A stretch of 64,000 bases of DNA from Chaetorhynchus papuensis (taxonomy: Eukaryota; Chordata; Aves; Passeriformes; Rhipiduridae). Positions 49,501-62,422 of this stretch are shown piece by piece; the first letter of the stretch is position 1; the number at the start of each line of letters is the position of its first letter. Under the pieces are notes generated by a model that was not told the origin of the DNA, searched no databases, and was given only the letters and a program-made list of their open reading frames with translations. The translations under genes and the position numbers were made by a program. The stretch spans positions 124,001 through 188,000 of the forward strand of contig VWYX01000911.1 in the NCBI GenBank assembly GCA_013396525.1, read 5' to 3'.

Positions 49501-52500
49501 TTAGGTGCACTTTAAAATGTATTTCTCCTGTCTTCAGACTCCATAAATAGAATGGAAATCCAATAAATGAACATTTCTTACCAACAGCATTTAAAGACAG
49601 CATGTTCTCTTAAGTAAGCAACATGTTTTCAATAAATTGTTTCAAGCTGTACAAATGTGTTTGCCAATCCTCAAAGCAATCATTTGTAGCCAGTTTTTTG
49701 GATGATAATAAGATTAATGATAAAATAACACTGAAAACAATTTTAAAATAACCTTAGGGATTTAATATAAATCCGTAAATACAAGGAAACTCAGAGTTAA
49801 GACAGCCAGAGTGTATTTAACTTAGTCTTGTTTTGCTCCCAACTACTACAAGTAGAATCACTCATTAGGAGAAAAAGGTCTAAGCACACTTGATAAAAGT
49901 ACGAACCATATGTGCTATTTGCAAGATCTGTAAGCACAGCAGCAGTCAGAGGATGTTGTGTTTATCTTAATTACAAGTGGTTCTGTGTGTTTGTCAGAAT
50001 GTCTCAACAGTTTTAAAGAAAATATTGTGTTTTATTTCCGTTTGTTTTTTAATACCGTGCGAGTAACATTACATGTAGTTGTCATCAACTTTTTCCAGTG
50101 CCCAAGTTCATAGTGTAATAGTTATCTCTGTAGCTAGAGTTCAGATTTTTCAAAATAAAAGGTACTAATACATCACACTATAATACATCACAATGAAAGA
50201 TTTGATCTTATGCAATCATTATTATCTTTGTATCTACATAACATCTTTGCTATACAAATATCTGCTATAATTGCTGTGGAGTGAAAAATTACTTTTTCAA
50301 GATAAAATATACTAATAATTTCATAGTATGTTTGTTCATACAAACAAACAAGAGAAAATCTCAGAAAGACCAAGCTGCTATTGAAATAGGTCTGACCAAA
50401 GACCTTTTGGGGAATGAGTATGCCTATTTGCACCATTTAATCTTGGTGAGTAACTTTATAGAAACACTGTTAAAAAGATATTACTGTCAGCCCTTGGTCA
50501 GGAAGTCCCTACCCCATCTGAGCTGCAGCCCTCCGTGTAATGTGAGGTCACGTAGGGGCTGTAGGTCATCACTTCTCTTTCCCATGTTTTTCACAGGTAG
50601 TCTTTATCTTGTACATTCCCCATTCTTTGAATGCCTGACTCTGAGACCTGAAACAGGTTTGCAGGAGTCGGAGAACACACAGCTACCGCTGTGTCAAGCC
50701 ATGTGCTCAGAAAAATTAAAAAATAAGGTGAAAAATTAAATTTTACTTCTTGGCTGGATACCCAAAAGCCAGTAGATACATTTTGCTTTAAACTTCACAC
50801 ATCTCAGATGCAAATCTGTATAATGGGATAATAATACTCACTTTGCATAGGTTTTATACTGTTGGGGTTTTTTTAAAGGAGCGTTTTTATGCCAAATTTC
50901 TTAAGCTCGTGAAAAGTGCAAACAAGTAGAATTCAACTGTGTAATTGTACTGACAGTAACAGGATTTTTCAGGAGGCTCAAGACTTTAAATCTGCTGCAT
51001 AGACCTACAACTCAGTCTGGAGGAACAATTATTCGTGGTTTTGGGTTGGAAACCTTCCTGCCACAGAAAACCTTGTGAAGTCAAAAGTGCTCATTGTAGG
51101 CAGCATCTCTTAAGAGTGATGTTACAAAGTCTAGCCAGTCTCTACTGAACACGTGCAAACTACTGTTTTTCCAGACATTTTTTGCATCAGTAGACTGCTT
51201 TTGATTTTCAAACAGCAATCCCTTAACTCCCCCTGCACCCCAAATTGCTACTCCCTACTATGTGTGGGCCAGAGTTTTCCTATGGAAGATTTAGTGTCAG
51301 GAAAACATCTCTTTTTTCAGCTGTATTCTTGGAAATTAGCATGGGTTTTGGCAGAAAATTTTATTTATTAAAAAAAAAAGACTGAAGAACCCTCATGGGA
51401 TGAAAGAAATCAGGTCAAGGAGTTAAAACTGCCAGATTACCGACAGTACAAAAAGGGGGTTTATAACGAGAAGGCTTGGGCAGCTAACATAATAATGATC
51501 CTACTATATTAGTCTGTAATTAGATCATTTCCTTCTGAGGTGGCCAATGAATAAATCCCTATAAATACGAGCTTTTGTGACACCAATGATGAGATAATGT
51601 GTCTTGCACAAGTCATTGCCTGAAATCCAAAAATGTAAATGTATAGAAATACAAACTGCATTGTGCAAGCAGGGAGATGGAGAAGGGGTGGGGATGGAGG
51701 AGAGAGCAAATTCTCCTTTTTGGTGGCTGTGAAATTTTGTTTCAGCTTACTTTTCTTGGGAAGTTGTGATCCCAGATCAGACCTAAGGAACAGCATTTGG
51801 TCAGCTTGGACCTATGTGAACACACATCTTCTCAAGGGATGTGGGTAGAGAGACTGGGGATGATTATGCTTGGCAATTCCTTCTACTTCATCACTTTGAC
51901 ACAGGATATATGTGGAACAGATAAACCACCATTGTAAATCTTGTCTTGTTATTAATATACTTGCTCAATTCTATGTGAGCAGTGTATATCAGAATTCAGC
52001 CCTGTTCTTGATGCTAACTTGTGACTGGGTCTTCAGACCAAAAAAAACCCCAGGAAATAACATCCAGAAACCAGATCATTAGATGAAATATATTTAGGAA
52101 GTGCTGAAATGCTCAAAAACTCTTGAGGTTGTTGTGAGCATCCCTAATTTAGTCCTCTTGTGTTGTGCACATTATGGTACCTTCTGCAGGGGCATGATCA
52201 TCATCCTTCCTGCAGCTTCCCTCCATGAGCAGAGATTCTCTGTAGGCTTCGGGTGGTGGGTAATAAGTAAGCCACTGGCTAAATTGGGAAGATTAAATAT
52301 CTTACACCTATTGAGCTCCCTGAACAGGCAATTCTGTACTAAGTGGCAGACCTTGCTGTAAGAGAATAATTTATATCCATAGAACCAATGAATTTATCAC
52401 AAAGCCTGCATGGAAGGAGGCTGAACAGCAGTTGTATAAGCAGTCTAAGTTTTGGCAATACCTGGGTTTGAGAGAGTTTGATATTTGCTGTCTTCATTGT

Positions 52501-53690
52501 GTGGGTGGGCCCTGCACAATTGCTTGTGTGTCATTAACATTGCAGAAATGAATAACCATTCAAAAGACCATTCCTATGCATGTTGTGTTCTTTGGTCCAT
52601 GAGGATTAACTCCTTTCCAGGCAAAGCTTCAAAAGGGAAAATTATGTACTATTAAAATAACTCATTTTAGAGCTTCATATTTTCACTTAGATCTTAATCA
52701 AGCTATTACTGTTATTAAAATATTCTGAAGTGAATTCAGATTTCATAAATACGGAATTTTTTCTTTGAGCTCCTTTTGCATGCAGAGCAAGTTAAAAATG
52801 TGCACACAGCCTCTAAGGGGACTTAGTGGTTCCCATAGTATTTACTCACAGTTTTTTAGGTGACTCAGCTGGAGACCCCAGTGATCTCTGAAGTCTTCAC
52901 CACATTTATTTCTCTGACATCTCATAAAGTCCCAATTGCAAAAAGTCTCTTGCTAACTATTCTACATACAATTTTCTCAAGATTGTCAGAAAGGTACATT
53001 AAAAATCTGAGTTAAATTGACAAAGCAAAATGAAATAACTTGGTATGAAGCTCCTATTGCATGCTTAAGTTCCCTCTTTCTATGGCTAAATATTACAACA
53101 TTCTCTCAAGAGGGATGGATTGTGCCTTTTAGCATCTTGTTTTGTTCTGTTTTGTTAGTTTAAAACCATGTTTTAGTATTTACCTAGTATATCTAGAACT
53201 TTTTCATGGAGCTTTATGATAACCCTATGCCCATAAACCTGGAAATCCTGAACTGTGAAAAGCTGTGCATACACAGACACATAGCAACCTTTTAGCTTAA
53301 GCCAAAATAGAAATAACCATCTCCCTGTTTCCACACACACTTAGGCCACCCCTTCTCTTCAGCATTCATTTTGCCATTGACCCTTGGTTTAATTAATGCA
53401 CATTTGTGATGAATGAGCCTGTAATATCTAATGTATTCAGGACATTATATATCAGGCAATAAACCACAGGAGGAAGCTGGCAATCACTAGGTTTCTCTCC
53501 TTGGGATGTTCCAGTTGCCTTCAGCCATCCAACAGCCTTCCACTGCTGCAGGCCATAGCTAAATATTCTCTCATGCTAATGTTTGGTTTTCGCTTGTCTG
53601 CCTTTTCTCTGTTTTCCCTTGAGTGCCTTCTAATTTTCTTTAGTTTTTTTTTTCTTTAAGCAATACTACTTCTAGTTATCATGGCAAGTA
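40546..53690. other. Intergenic DNA, no gene seen
   Basis: About 13 kb without a convincing exon. Slightly GC-richer patches at about 41650-42450 and 47170-47450 open frames of 100-157 codons on either strand, with no recognised domain and no CpG island. It contains a perfect 11-base palindrome at 41000-41022, a TTATG short tandem repeat at about 41290-41310 and a long poly-T at about 42780-42795. Confidence 0.5.
41000..41022. repeat. Perfect palindrome, 11-base arms with one central base
   Basis: ACTGTGGGAGT, C, ACTCCCACAGT. The symmetric form could be a dimeric binding site or chance. ACTGTGGGAGT is not a site I can assign to a factor. Confidence 0.85.
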
Positions 53691-53740
53691 ACAGAATCAC
53701 AGGACGGGTCAGATTGGAAGGGACCATCCTAAACCCAGTT
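53691..53740 (-). mobile_element. CR1 3'-tail remnant, antisense
   Basis: ACAGAATCACAGGACGGGTC followed by AGATTGGAAGGGACCATCC is the reverse complement of a CR1 3' end, cut off after about 50 bases. Confidence 0.65.
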
Positions 53741-54104
53741 TCAGTTTCTGCTTACACCCTTTGAATCCGAGATAACTGACTCCTGATTTATAGGGACGCA
53801 ACAGAGAATGGAAATGAGCCAGTAGCTGAGAGTTCCTCTTGCTGGAGCTGTGACGTGTGACACCAGTCGGCTACGGGGTTTCTTTTGGCAGAGACTTTTA
53901 CAACTGCAGAGTTGCTGGATATATCCAATTCACTGAAAGAAATCATTAAAAAAATTACACAACTAGCTCATTGGAATTGCAGTTTAAACAAAATAAAAAT
54001 GCTGGAATAACTGTTAAATCCTGGTTTTGCTGACTGAATGTAAAATGACATTAGGAGATAGTTGAGGAAGATAAGCACTATGGTCATAAAAAGAACCAAT
54101 ATAC

Positions 54105-54640
54105 TGGGTTGGGCTGGGATGGAGTTAATCTTCTATGTGGTAGCTTGCATGGTGCTCTCTTTTGTATTTGTGACCAAAACAGTGTTGATGACACCCCCAT
54201 GTTTTAGCTGTTGCTGAGCAGACCTTGCACAGTGTTGAGGGTTTCTGTTTTTCGTGCTGCCCCACCAGCAGCTGTGGGGCACTGGGAGCTGGGAGGGGAT
54301 GCAGCTGGGACACGTGATGTGCTCAACAATAAAACCTGGGAGGAAGGAGGAGCAAGGGAGAACTTTGGGGATAAGGTGTTTGTCTTCCCAAGTCACCCTT
54401 ATGTGTGATGGAGCCCTGCTTTCCCAGGGGTGGCTGCACACCTGCCTGTCCACGGGAAGTGGTAAATGAATTCCTTATTTTTGTCTACTTAACACACACA
54501 GCTTTTGTTTCACCTGGTAATTTGTCTTTATCACAAAACACAGGTTATCCCACTTTTGCCCTTCCTGTTCCCCACCCTGTCCCACCTGGGGAGAGGTGAG
54601 CAAGGGGCTGTGTGGAGCTGGTATCTTCAGGGATGGAGAC
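54105..54640 (+). mobile_element. Solo LTR of an avian endogenous retrovirus
   Basis: About 535 bases match, from memory, an LTR common in birds. Recognisable blocks are GGGATGGAGTTAATCTTCT near the 5' end, GTGACCAAAACAGTGTTGAT, GTTTTAGCTGTTGCTGAGCA, CAACAATAAAACCTGGGAGG with the LTR polyadenylation signal at about 54329, GATGGAGCCCTGCTTTCCCA and a final GGTGAGCAAGGGGCTGTGTGG-like part. No retroviral coding sequence or second LTR lies on either side, so it is most likely a solo LTR left by recombination. Both ends are eroded, and the exact family name was not determined. Confidence 0.8.
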
Positions 54641-57600
54641 ACCACATCCTCCCTGGTCCATCTATAACTTTGTTTGGAAATAGTTCATAAAAAATAAACA
54701 ATACTAAATATAACATACTCAAATGTACTGTTTTTCCAGAAATTTAGGTAGCACTGCTTTCTATTTTTCTAAACAGAATTCCAACCTTAAATTTGCCTCC
54801 CGTAGTTAAAACTTTTAGACTAATTATAGCTGACCTTGAAAGGGTATATTACATGTAAAATATTGTTATTCACTTACTCCAATCAAGCTGCTCTAGAATA
54901 ATTTTTTCTTCATTTTCTCTATTTGCTGTCTTTAGTGACCTTGAAAGTAAAATGGCCCAAACTCTGTTCTGTCATACATGGGATTGGTGCCATTAAAAAT
55001 AGGTCTTTTTTCAGTGATCTTAACAGGGGCTTTGGTACAGTGTCCCAGCAGTGCTGCAGAAGTCATGCACCTGTTCCCATCTCTGGTGCATCCCAAACTC
55101 AGGTATAAATGTTCCATGGAGAGCAAAAGTACAACTATTATTACTTTTTAAATTAAAGCAAAAAAAGCATTTCCTCTCTTTGACAGAAAAGTTCCTACCA
55201 GACTAAAACATGGTTGAAAAAGCTTTGCTTGTAAAACCAGTTATATGATTATGGAATATTTTGCCTCTGAGTAATGGATTGGAATACATACTTATTAGCC
55301 AGAAAGTTGATTTTGTTAAATTACACCACTGTAGCACTCCCAACACCCCCTTTATTTTGGGGGTCCTGTTATGCCATCACCAGAGGAAGATGCCTACCCT
55401 GCCCCTCCTAAATAATCCCTTGTGCTCTGTAAATGAAACGAGCATGGGAAGGCCCCCGGAGATGTAAAATAAAGATTTTAATAAGAAATATAACTTGCCA
55501 TGGCCCCATAGATTGGGATCCAGATTTTCCAAAATTCAGAATCATTTCAGAGCTGAGTGCTTACCCCACAGCTACTTCTGATTTCAAAATTATTCTCCTC
55601 TATGTTTTTTTCTCCCAAGGTTGTCTTAAATATCTTCAATAATTTTAAACTATGCATTGCCAGCTCTACCAGCAACTTTGGCTTTACAGATATTCCATTA
55701 GTAACTTATACTTAAAAGAATAAAATAAAAAAGCAATAAATTCAGGCTTTCTTTCTCCCACTGTGCAGTCCACTCCCTTGCACAGAGTTCAGCTCTCAGT
55801 CCAGACCACCCACATCCTGAATGAATGCTCTGATCTTGCCCTCCAACCACCTGGAACTGGATAACTGCCTTTTAAAATAGACTACACCCTCTTTTACTTC
55901 CTAATGTCTCAGGTATATTTTTCAGTACTTGAAGCCTTTGCAGACAAGTCTAATATCCACTCTGCTGCTATAATTATTACTGCAATGTTTACCATTGGGG
56001 GGAGAAGGAAAAATACAGGATAAAAGCAATCAGCACACAAAATTTTCACTCAACTCAAATTACACCTCATTGTACATTTCTGCACAACTCAAGAAAGTCG
56101 AGCTTTTGATAGGGAACATGAGGAATTGGGCTTGCACACCTCTAACTCCTGCTGTTCTGGAGCTGCAGAAGTCTGGGGGTACATAACCTCTTGGCTCAGA
56201 GCACGTGGGTGTTACTGGTTGGCGCTTGAGAAGAAACTGGTTCCTTGAGTCTGCAAAAACATCTTGATTTGGGTGATTTAGGCCTCGAAAATCTATTTTG
56301 GAGAATTGACATCTCTCAGGGGCTGTTGTCACTCACACCTCTCTTAGATGCTGGACAAGAACCAGCCTTGTCATTCTTACGGCTTCTACTCTGAGAGAGG
56401 TGATGCTGAAGGGAATGTCCAACCTTGACAAGGTTGGGATGAGAGACATGAGGAGCAGTGCCATGAATAGGAGGATCAGTGAAATGTCTCTTTGTCTCAC
56501 AGGTCTGTAGTCTAACTTCCCCACTCCTTGGCATACCCACTGGAGAGCAAGAAGCAGGCTAGAATGATACAACTATAATATAATTATCGAAAGATACCTA
56601 AAAGGTCTATTCCCATCTGCCTAACATCTTCAGAGATGAGTGCTAGGAAAAAAATTACCATCTGTACTCTGGGAAACAAAGAACTTTAATTTCACATCTG
56701 CTGGGAGTGGGCCTGGATGCAGACAGCAAGAAGGGCCCTGGTCAGGTAACCACAAGCTCATGAAAAATGGCAATGATCCATGGAAATACCATTACAAGTT
56801 TCTACCTAAGAGCCTCCATTCCTAGACACTGTGACAGCATCAGTGACCAGGATCACCCACCATTTCTCTGCTTTCAGCTTATGTGACACTCAGAGAAAAC
56901 AGCAGGTTTTTCTAGAAAATAGTTTCTTCTGGTGATATACAGTGCACAAGGGAGAGGATTAAGGAAAATAAGAAACTGCTGATAAAGACATCAGATGTGA
57001 AATGCTGATCAACACCTCACTACATAAGTAAAAGATCATTTACTGTAAATGATGGACTTTGATCTTGGAGTCAAATTCAACCGCGGTGTAACCTCAATCA
57101 TTGACCCAAAGGATTTGTTTGGCTGTTATTTTTTAAATGTTCTCATCTTGTTTCTGGAAAAAAGATGTGATAACAGATTTGCAATGCGCCTGACCTACAT
57201 TCTTAAAGTTTACAATGGCCCAGCCTAGTCCACATTCACATTCCAGTGTCTCCTCCTGGACAAACCTTCCAGATGTGTTTGATGTACTGATTATACTTCT
57301 GCACTGCAAATGCTATGCCGAGGTTTCTTAATCACAAGCATTAGTTTTTATTTAATTTGGGATTTTGCCTTCCAGTAAACTCATCTTTTGACAGTGACAA
57401 AGCCAGTTCTACAAGGTGCAAACTGGAAGAAGCCCTTTGAGGTTGATTCCCTGCCAGGATGGGAGGAGTCAATCCCCGCTGCATTTGCATCAGCAGGAGA
57501 TATGGGTTCAGAGGATTGCAGACCACCATCAGCCAAAGGAAGGGAGGAGGGAGAAACACAAACAAACCTGGAATTTTCCAAATTATTCCTTCATTGTATC

Positions 57601-58595
57601 CTGGCTTATCTATTTTGTCTTTCAGATTAAAAACTCCATGTTTTTATAACCTGTACTAATCAGTTTCAAAGGAAAATTCAGCTCCCCCTACAGTCAAGCA
57701 TTTAGAAAATATGTTAGCTATTCATAAGCCAAATATTTTAAATTTGTTCTTGTCATTATTCATGCAGGAGGCTAAACAGTATTTAAAAATAGGTTAATTA
57801 ATACAGTTTTTGCAAGTAAGTCTAAAAACATAACCTGTTTTCCCAGACTAGATAGATGCTTATTGCAACACTGCATTTTAAGCTGCATTCCACTGCTTGC
57901 AAGAGACATACTTAGTCCTTTGGAAAAGATCTCTCAAGATGTGAGAAATTTAAAAATGCTGGCCTCATCAGTTTTTACAGCCAGAACACTTCCCTTTGCT
58001 TAACGGTTGCCAAGAGCTTTTATCCACTAAGAATATAGACACTTATACAGGTTGAGTTTGCTTACACAGATCTGTACATTTCAAGATTCCCCACAGTTAC
58101 CTGACTGCAGAATGACTCTCCTACAAGACCATCCATGTAAATGGAAGCTAACATATTGTCAGGCAAACTGTATTAGATTAAGTGGCTACTGCAGGGGGGA
58201 AAAAAAATAAAATTATTCTAAAATCATAAAAATTAACTTAGGCTACTGGTTGTAAATTTGACTTTTAAAAAAAGCCCTTACTCCTTTGCTTCTCTTTATG
58301 GCCTGACCCTTGCTTAGATGTCAACCTGAGAAGAGTTTGGAGATAAAATACTATGATAACATTGTACCTTCCTTTCTAATAACTGGTAATTCATTGTATT
58401 CTCTACATTCACGTTCAGATATATTTTCCGTGTTTGTTTTTCCTTTCGTATCCCTCAGATCTCCCTTATGCCCTTTCTGTAGTACTCTGCTATGTCAGCT
58501 GCACAAAGATTTCTCATTATAACCATTATCAAATAAGCTGCTTTCATTTCTCCACTGGTTGTCCCCTCCCATGTTGCTATGACAAACTATTTATA
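54641..58595. other. Intergenic DNA, no gene seen
   Basis: No recognisable exon, RNA gene or dated repeat. Perfect short inverted repeats occur at 56419-56437 (8-base arms, 3-base loop) and 57035-57053 (8-base arms, 3-base loop). Open frames are below about 90 codons. Confidence 0.5.
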
Positions 58596-58649
58596 GTTAG
58601 GGTTAGGGGTTAGGGTTAAGGTTGGGGTTAGGGTTAGAGTACTAACCCT
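58596..58649 (+). repeat. Interstitial telomeric repeat (degenerate TTAGGG array)
   Basis: Seven tandem hexamer-type units read TTAGGG, TTAGGGG, TTAGGG, TTAAGG, TTGGGG, TTAGGG, TTAGAG. They are followed after a short AGTA spacer by one inverted unit, CTAACCCT (58642-58649). The 8-base arms at 58630-58637 and 58642-58649 are exact reverse complements. A run this long of telomere-type units is not expected by chance in AT-rich DNA. Confidence 0.9.
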
Positions 58650-58765
58650 TGCTTTGGACTCCTTGCTTTAGACACCTCAATAGTGCTCCTTGCCCCTTTT
58701 GGTGATACCTGTGTTGTTTAGCAGTCACTTGCTCATACTCAGGGACAGTAGTTGGTGTTCTGTTC

Positions 58766-58830
58766 TTCACTTCACTTCACTTCACTTCACTTCACCTCAC
58801 CTCACCTCACCTCACCTCACCTCACCTCAT
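58766..58830. repeat. Pentanucleotide array (TTCAC)6 (CTCAC)6
   Basis: Six uninterrupted TTCAC units (58766-58795) switch to six CTCAC units (58796-58825), with a final CTCAT. The two unit types differ by one base. A 276-codon open frame through this region is created partly by the repeat, which encodes a Thr-Ser-Pro-His-Leu pattern; it is not called as a gene. Confidence 0.95.
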
Positions 58831-61800
58831 CCTGGGTACAGGTCACTCTGCTTAACAGAAGTTGTTTTCACACAGTATCAAAGAATTCATGCAGTTGTTA
58901 CAATTCCTCTGCTCATATCTCCTCGGGGAGGGGAGCTCCTCTCATCTAGCGGGTTCACCAGTCCCCAGACATCTACACAGCTGCATAGGACCAGGAGAGA
59001 TCAATTTTTTGTTTACTGTTTACAGCAAACTCTCTGCCTGATGCTTTTCCAGGCTCCCTTCTCAGAAAGAGAAGATCCTGTTTGGAGGCTCCTGAGGCTG
59101 GGTCCAGCTGTGTTCCTGTTGGGGACTGAGCAGTCACAAGCTGTCCCTGTGATCCAGTGTGCAGTTTCCATCAGGAAATGGCAGGCTCAAAGCCCTCACA
59201 ACTTCCTTCCTCCTTCAAGGAATAGGTGTCTGCCCTCCATATCCAGACTTTTTCTTCTGACCTTGTATACTATGAATGGTTCTGCTGATGCCATCAAAGT
59301 GACATCTCTGCAGTATCTCCAGCTCTCCAACAGGATTTTAACAACAGCTGGGTTCTCGGCAGAAATATATTGTGTTTTTCAGATAGGTGTGATAAAAACA
59401 AGCTCTCATCCCTGCCCTGTAGTTCTTGTGGGGGTCCTCTGCAAATCAACTAACTCAGAAGGAGAAACTCCCACTATTCCACACAACTCTTCTGTACTAC
59501 ATCTGTGCATCTATACATAGAACATCTATAAATATAAGCTTCCCTCACACAGAAACTTCATATTGAATACTATGGCATTAATTATTTGCTTGCAGAAGTT
59601 CAGAACAGTCCATATTTTGCTGCAGATGTCCCCAGAATTTCCTTCCCCATGTGTTTGGTTCAGGACTGTCATAGCACAGCCTGTAGCCTGGCCATGTGCC
59701 TTCCCCAGTACAATTTGTCATGCATTTGTCTTGCAGGGGGAAAGTCTCATCAACCAGTGATACATGTAGTTTATTTTGTTCTTAGGAATTTGCTTTGGTT
59801 TGTTTTGTCTAAGGGGGGAGAAAAAGCAGTTTGTGGATCCCTCTGTGTAAGACCCCTTTCCATCAGCAGTTCATACTCCCACAATGGAGGGGAGGGACAA
59901 TTCCTTTAGGTGATCTTCTGCTGAATGCTGCTTGAGGAAATGTCATCCCCTCGGCATGATAGCCAGTTGATTTGACCGCTTGGGAAGCTTTGACAGTACA
60001 AATCCACATTTCGCTGTTCATTTTTTTTCTGGAAAACTGACTTAAAAATAATGTGTTGCCAGATATCCGTGCAAAACACAGATGTCATTTTTTAACAGCT
60101 TTTTTGCATGTGCATTATGCTGAGGTTTGCTATTTAAACACAGACCTTATCTGGAGTATTGTATCCTTTGAATCATATAAGTTTGAAATGCTGACTATTA
60201 CTCAGTCATCAAAAATCTTCCTCTGGCTATTTTCATGGGTTTTAACCCATGGGGTTTTTTCATGGGTTTCTAGTAGAAGGTGCTGTGTGACCCCAGTTTA
60301 AGGCATGTCAAGAAACATTCTTGTGTCTCTGTGGGCCCTGTGTTCTGCTTTCTCCAGTGCAGAAACAGAGATGTGAACCTCCCTTGCCATTCCCTCGTGG
60401 CTCAGTCTGGGAGTGTTTGCTCTGATGCAAGGGCAGAGTTGCTGAATTGCCCATCCCCATCCTGTGTAGCAAGGGGCTGAGCGTCTCCCTCTGCCCCCAA
60501 ACCAGCATGACTGAGAAATGCTCATGTTCTGCAAGGAACAGCCAGTGCAGGCGGTGGCAGAGGAGTAAGAAGAGGGTGGACTGGGGTGTGGCCCTTCCTG
60601 TGGTGGTAGAGCCAGCAGGTTCACTCCACAGCTGCCCTTACGTCCCCTCTTCCCAGAACAGTGCAGGTTTCAGAGCACAGCATCATTAACCAGCAAAAAC
60701 AGAGTAATCCACTTAGTCTGGCTTTGATCTGAGCATTTCCAACCAGATTTGGCATGTTGGTTGTTCTTTCTGGGGTAATAAAACACAGCAAAAATAACTT
60801 TTCTTGGGAATACATCATGCTTTCACATGGCAAACCCTTTAAAAAATAGGGTATTATCTTTTTCATATAACACAAACCTCAGATGAAAGAAACAAATATT
60901 TTCCACCTCCTTGTGTGAGCCTGAAAGGAAAGATTTAAGTGATACCTGCTGGTCAACAAAAGGAAGAAATCAGATATTGATCTGATTAGATTATGACTGT
61001 ACATTTATTAGCCCAGTCCTGGGCACAGCTACTAAGTGAGGAATTAATAAGCAGTTAGGAAAACAAAACTGGTGACAGAAAAGAGAAAGACAAAGGGAAG
61101 GCTAAAAAAAACACTGCAAGAGAAGAAAACTTACTGTACAGAGAATAAAAAGTGAAAGCTGGACCACGGGACTTCTTCTCATAGTCCTAGGAAAACGAGG
61201 AGAGGCAATATGAACATAGGAGCAGTGAACTGAAAACTGAACAAGGGAAGATAATTATAGTCATGTAGATATTTCAGGGAATCTTCTCAAGTCTTTGAAA
61301 TGCTGACGATGACCAAAGATACATTAAATGACAGCTACTCTGCACACACAGTCAGAAATCTTCCTTTTAGATAACCATTCTGCTCATCCCTTGAAAAATC
61401 CCAGAAAGCAGAAAGGCTTTCTAGACAGTTCTTATATCTCATAGACAGGTATTAGTCTAAGAGAAAATTTAATATTTTGTAAAAAAAGTCAAGCTTTACT
61501 TTCTGAAGGGTCAGTTAAAGAGGCTGGGGGAACCAGAGTTCAACCTGAGTACCATACACTTACTCTCCAGCCCCAAAGAGAGGAAAAATACAAGGTTTTG
61601 CTTTTTTTTTTGTTTGCCTTTTCTGTAAGAGATTCAGGTAACACTCCATAACATCCCTTGGTGAAATGTTGTCTCTGCCATTTCACTAAGGGACAAGAGT
61701 ACAAAGCTGATCTTTCTTCACTAGGGAAGGAGATAATTTTGAGGTTAAGGGAGATAGCTACTGGAAAAGAATCCTATTTAATAAAGGAACAAGCAATTGA

Positions 61801-62351
61801 TTTGGCAGAGCAGACAAGGAAGGCCTGACAAAGGAACAATAATAGCGTTAACCTCAGGCTGTGTGTGGTCCACAGATGAAGTGTTTTGAAAGCCACGGTT
61901 TGTCTGTCCTCGCTGAGCGGGGGGAGAGAGAAAAACAACAAACTTTGTGCCTTTGCTGCCTGTGAGTTTTTCGCCTTGTTACAGGAAAGGCAAAGGAAAC
62001 GCGAGGCCAAACTTACTCTCTGCTCAAGTTTGAACATCCTATTGTTGTGGTCATGGTGAAAACTAAGCGGTGGTTTGGGCTCAATGGACCCCACCCTAGG
62101 TTCTAGATTTCACCAAGAATACCCCAAGTTTAAGGAATAATTTGTTCCTTTAATCATTGTTTTCCAAGGGAAATTTAATTTAAAAGATGTATTTATAACT
62201 GAGTGAAATCCTATGCTATGCAAACAAAATGATTATTGTTTGAAATAATTCCCGTCTTGTTGGGACAAGGTCCAGAAGTCATATTTTGTCAGAGCCAAGC
62301 TGCAACAGAGCGACCGGAATTCTCTTCCAAACCAAGTAATCCACAGCTTCA
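58831..62351. other. Intergenic DNA, no gene seen
   Basis: Mixed composition with open frames up to about 110 codons that match nothing known. A short CATGGGTTT-type repeat cluster lies at about 60232-60268. No tRNA, rRNA or recognised transposon is seen. Confidence 0.5.
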
Positions 62352-62422
62352 AGGGCCAAATCCTGCCTTCAGCTCCACCACTGTATGTTCAAAGCTACTC
62401 CACTGACTTCACATTTGGCCCT
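62352..62422. mobile_element. Possible 71-base palindromic MITE remnant
   Basis: The ends AGGGCCAAAT (62352-62361) and ATTTGGCCCT (62413-62422) are perfect 10-base inverted repeats. Next to the right end is ACTCCACTGACTTCAC, resembling an old amniote repeat with GGGCCAAAT termini and an ACTCCACTGA core that I recall from reptile and bird genomes. No target-site duplication is evident. The family is not named. Confidence 0.5.

Noticed and set aside
50281..50739. 152-codon open frame on the + strand
   Set aside because: No recognisable domain; ends in low-complexity Lys/Asn sequence and lacks promoter context.
56419..57053. Two 8-base perfect hairpins (56419-56437 and 57035-57053) as possible small-RNA genes
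   Set aside because: Stems this short with 3-base loops are expected by chance in tens of kilobases and lack extended pairing.
58690..59520. 276-codon open frame on the + strand
   Set aside because: It is opened partly by the pentanucleotide array. The remainder shows no domain or recognisable composition of a real protein.
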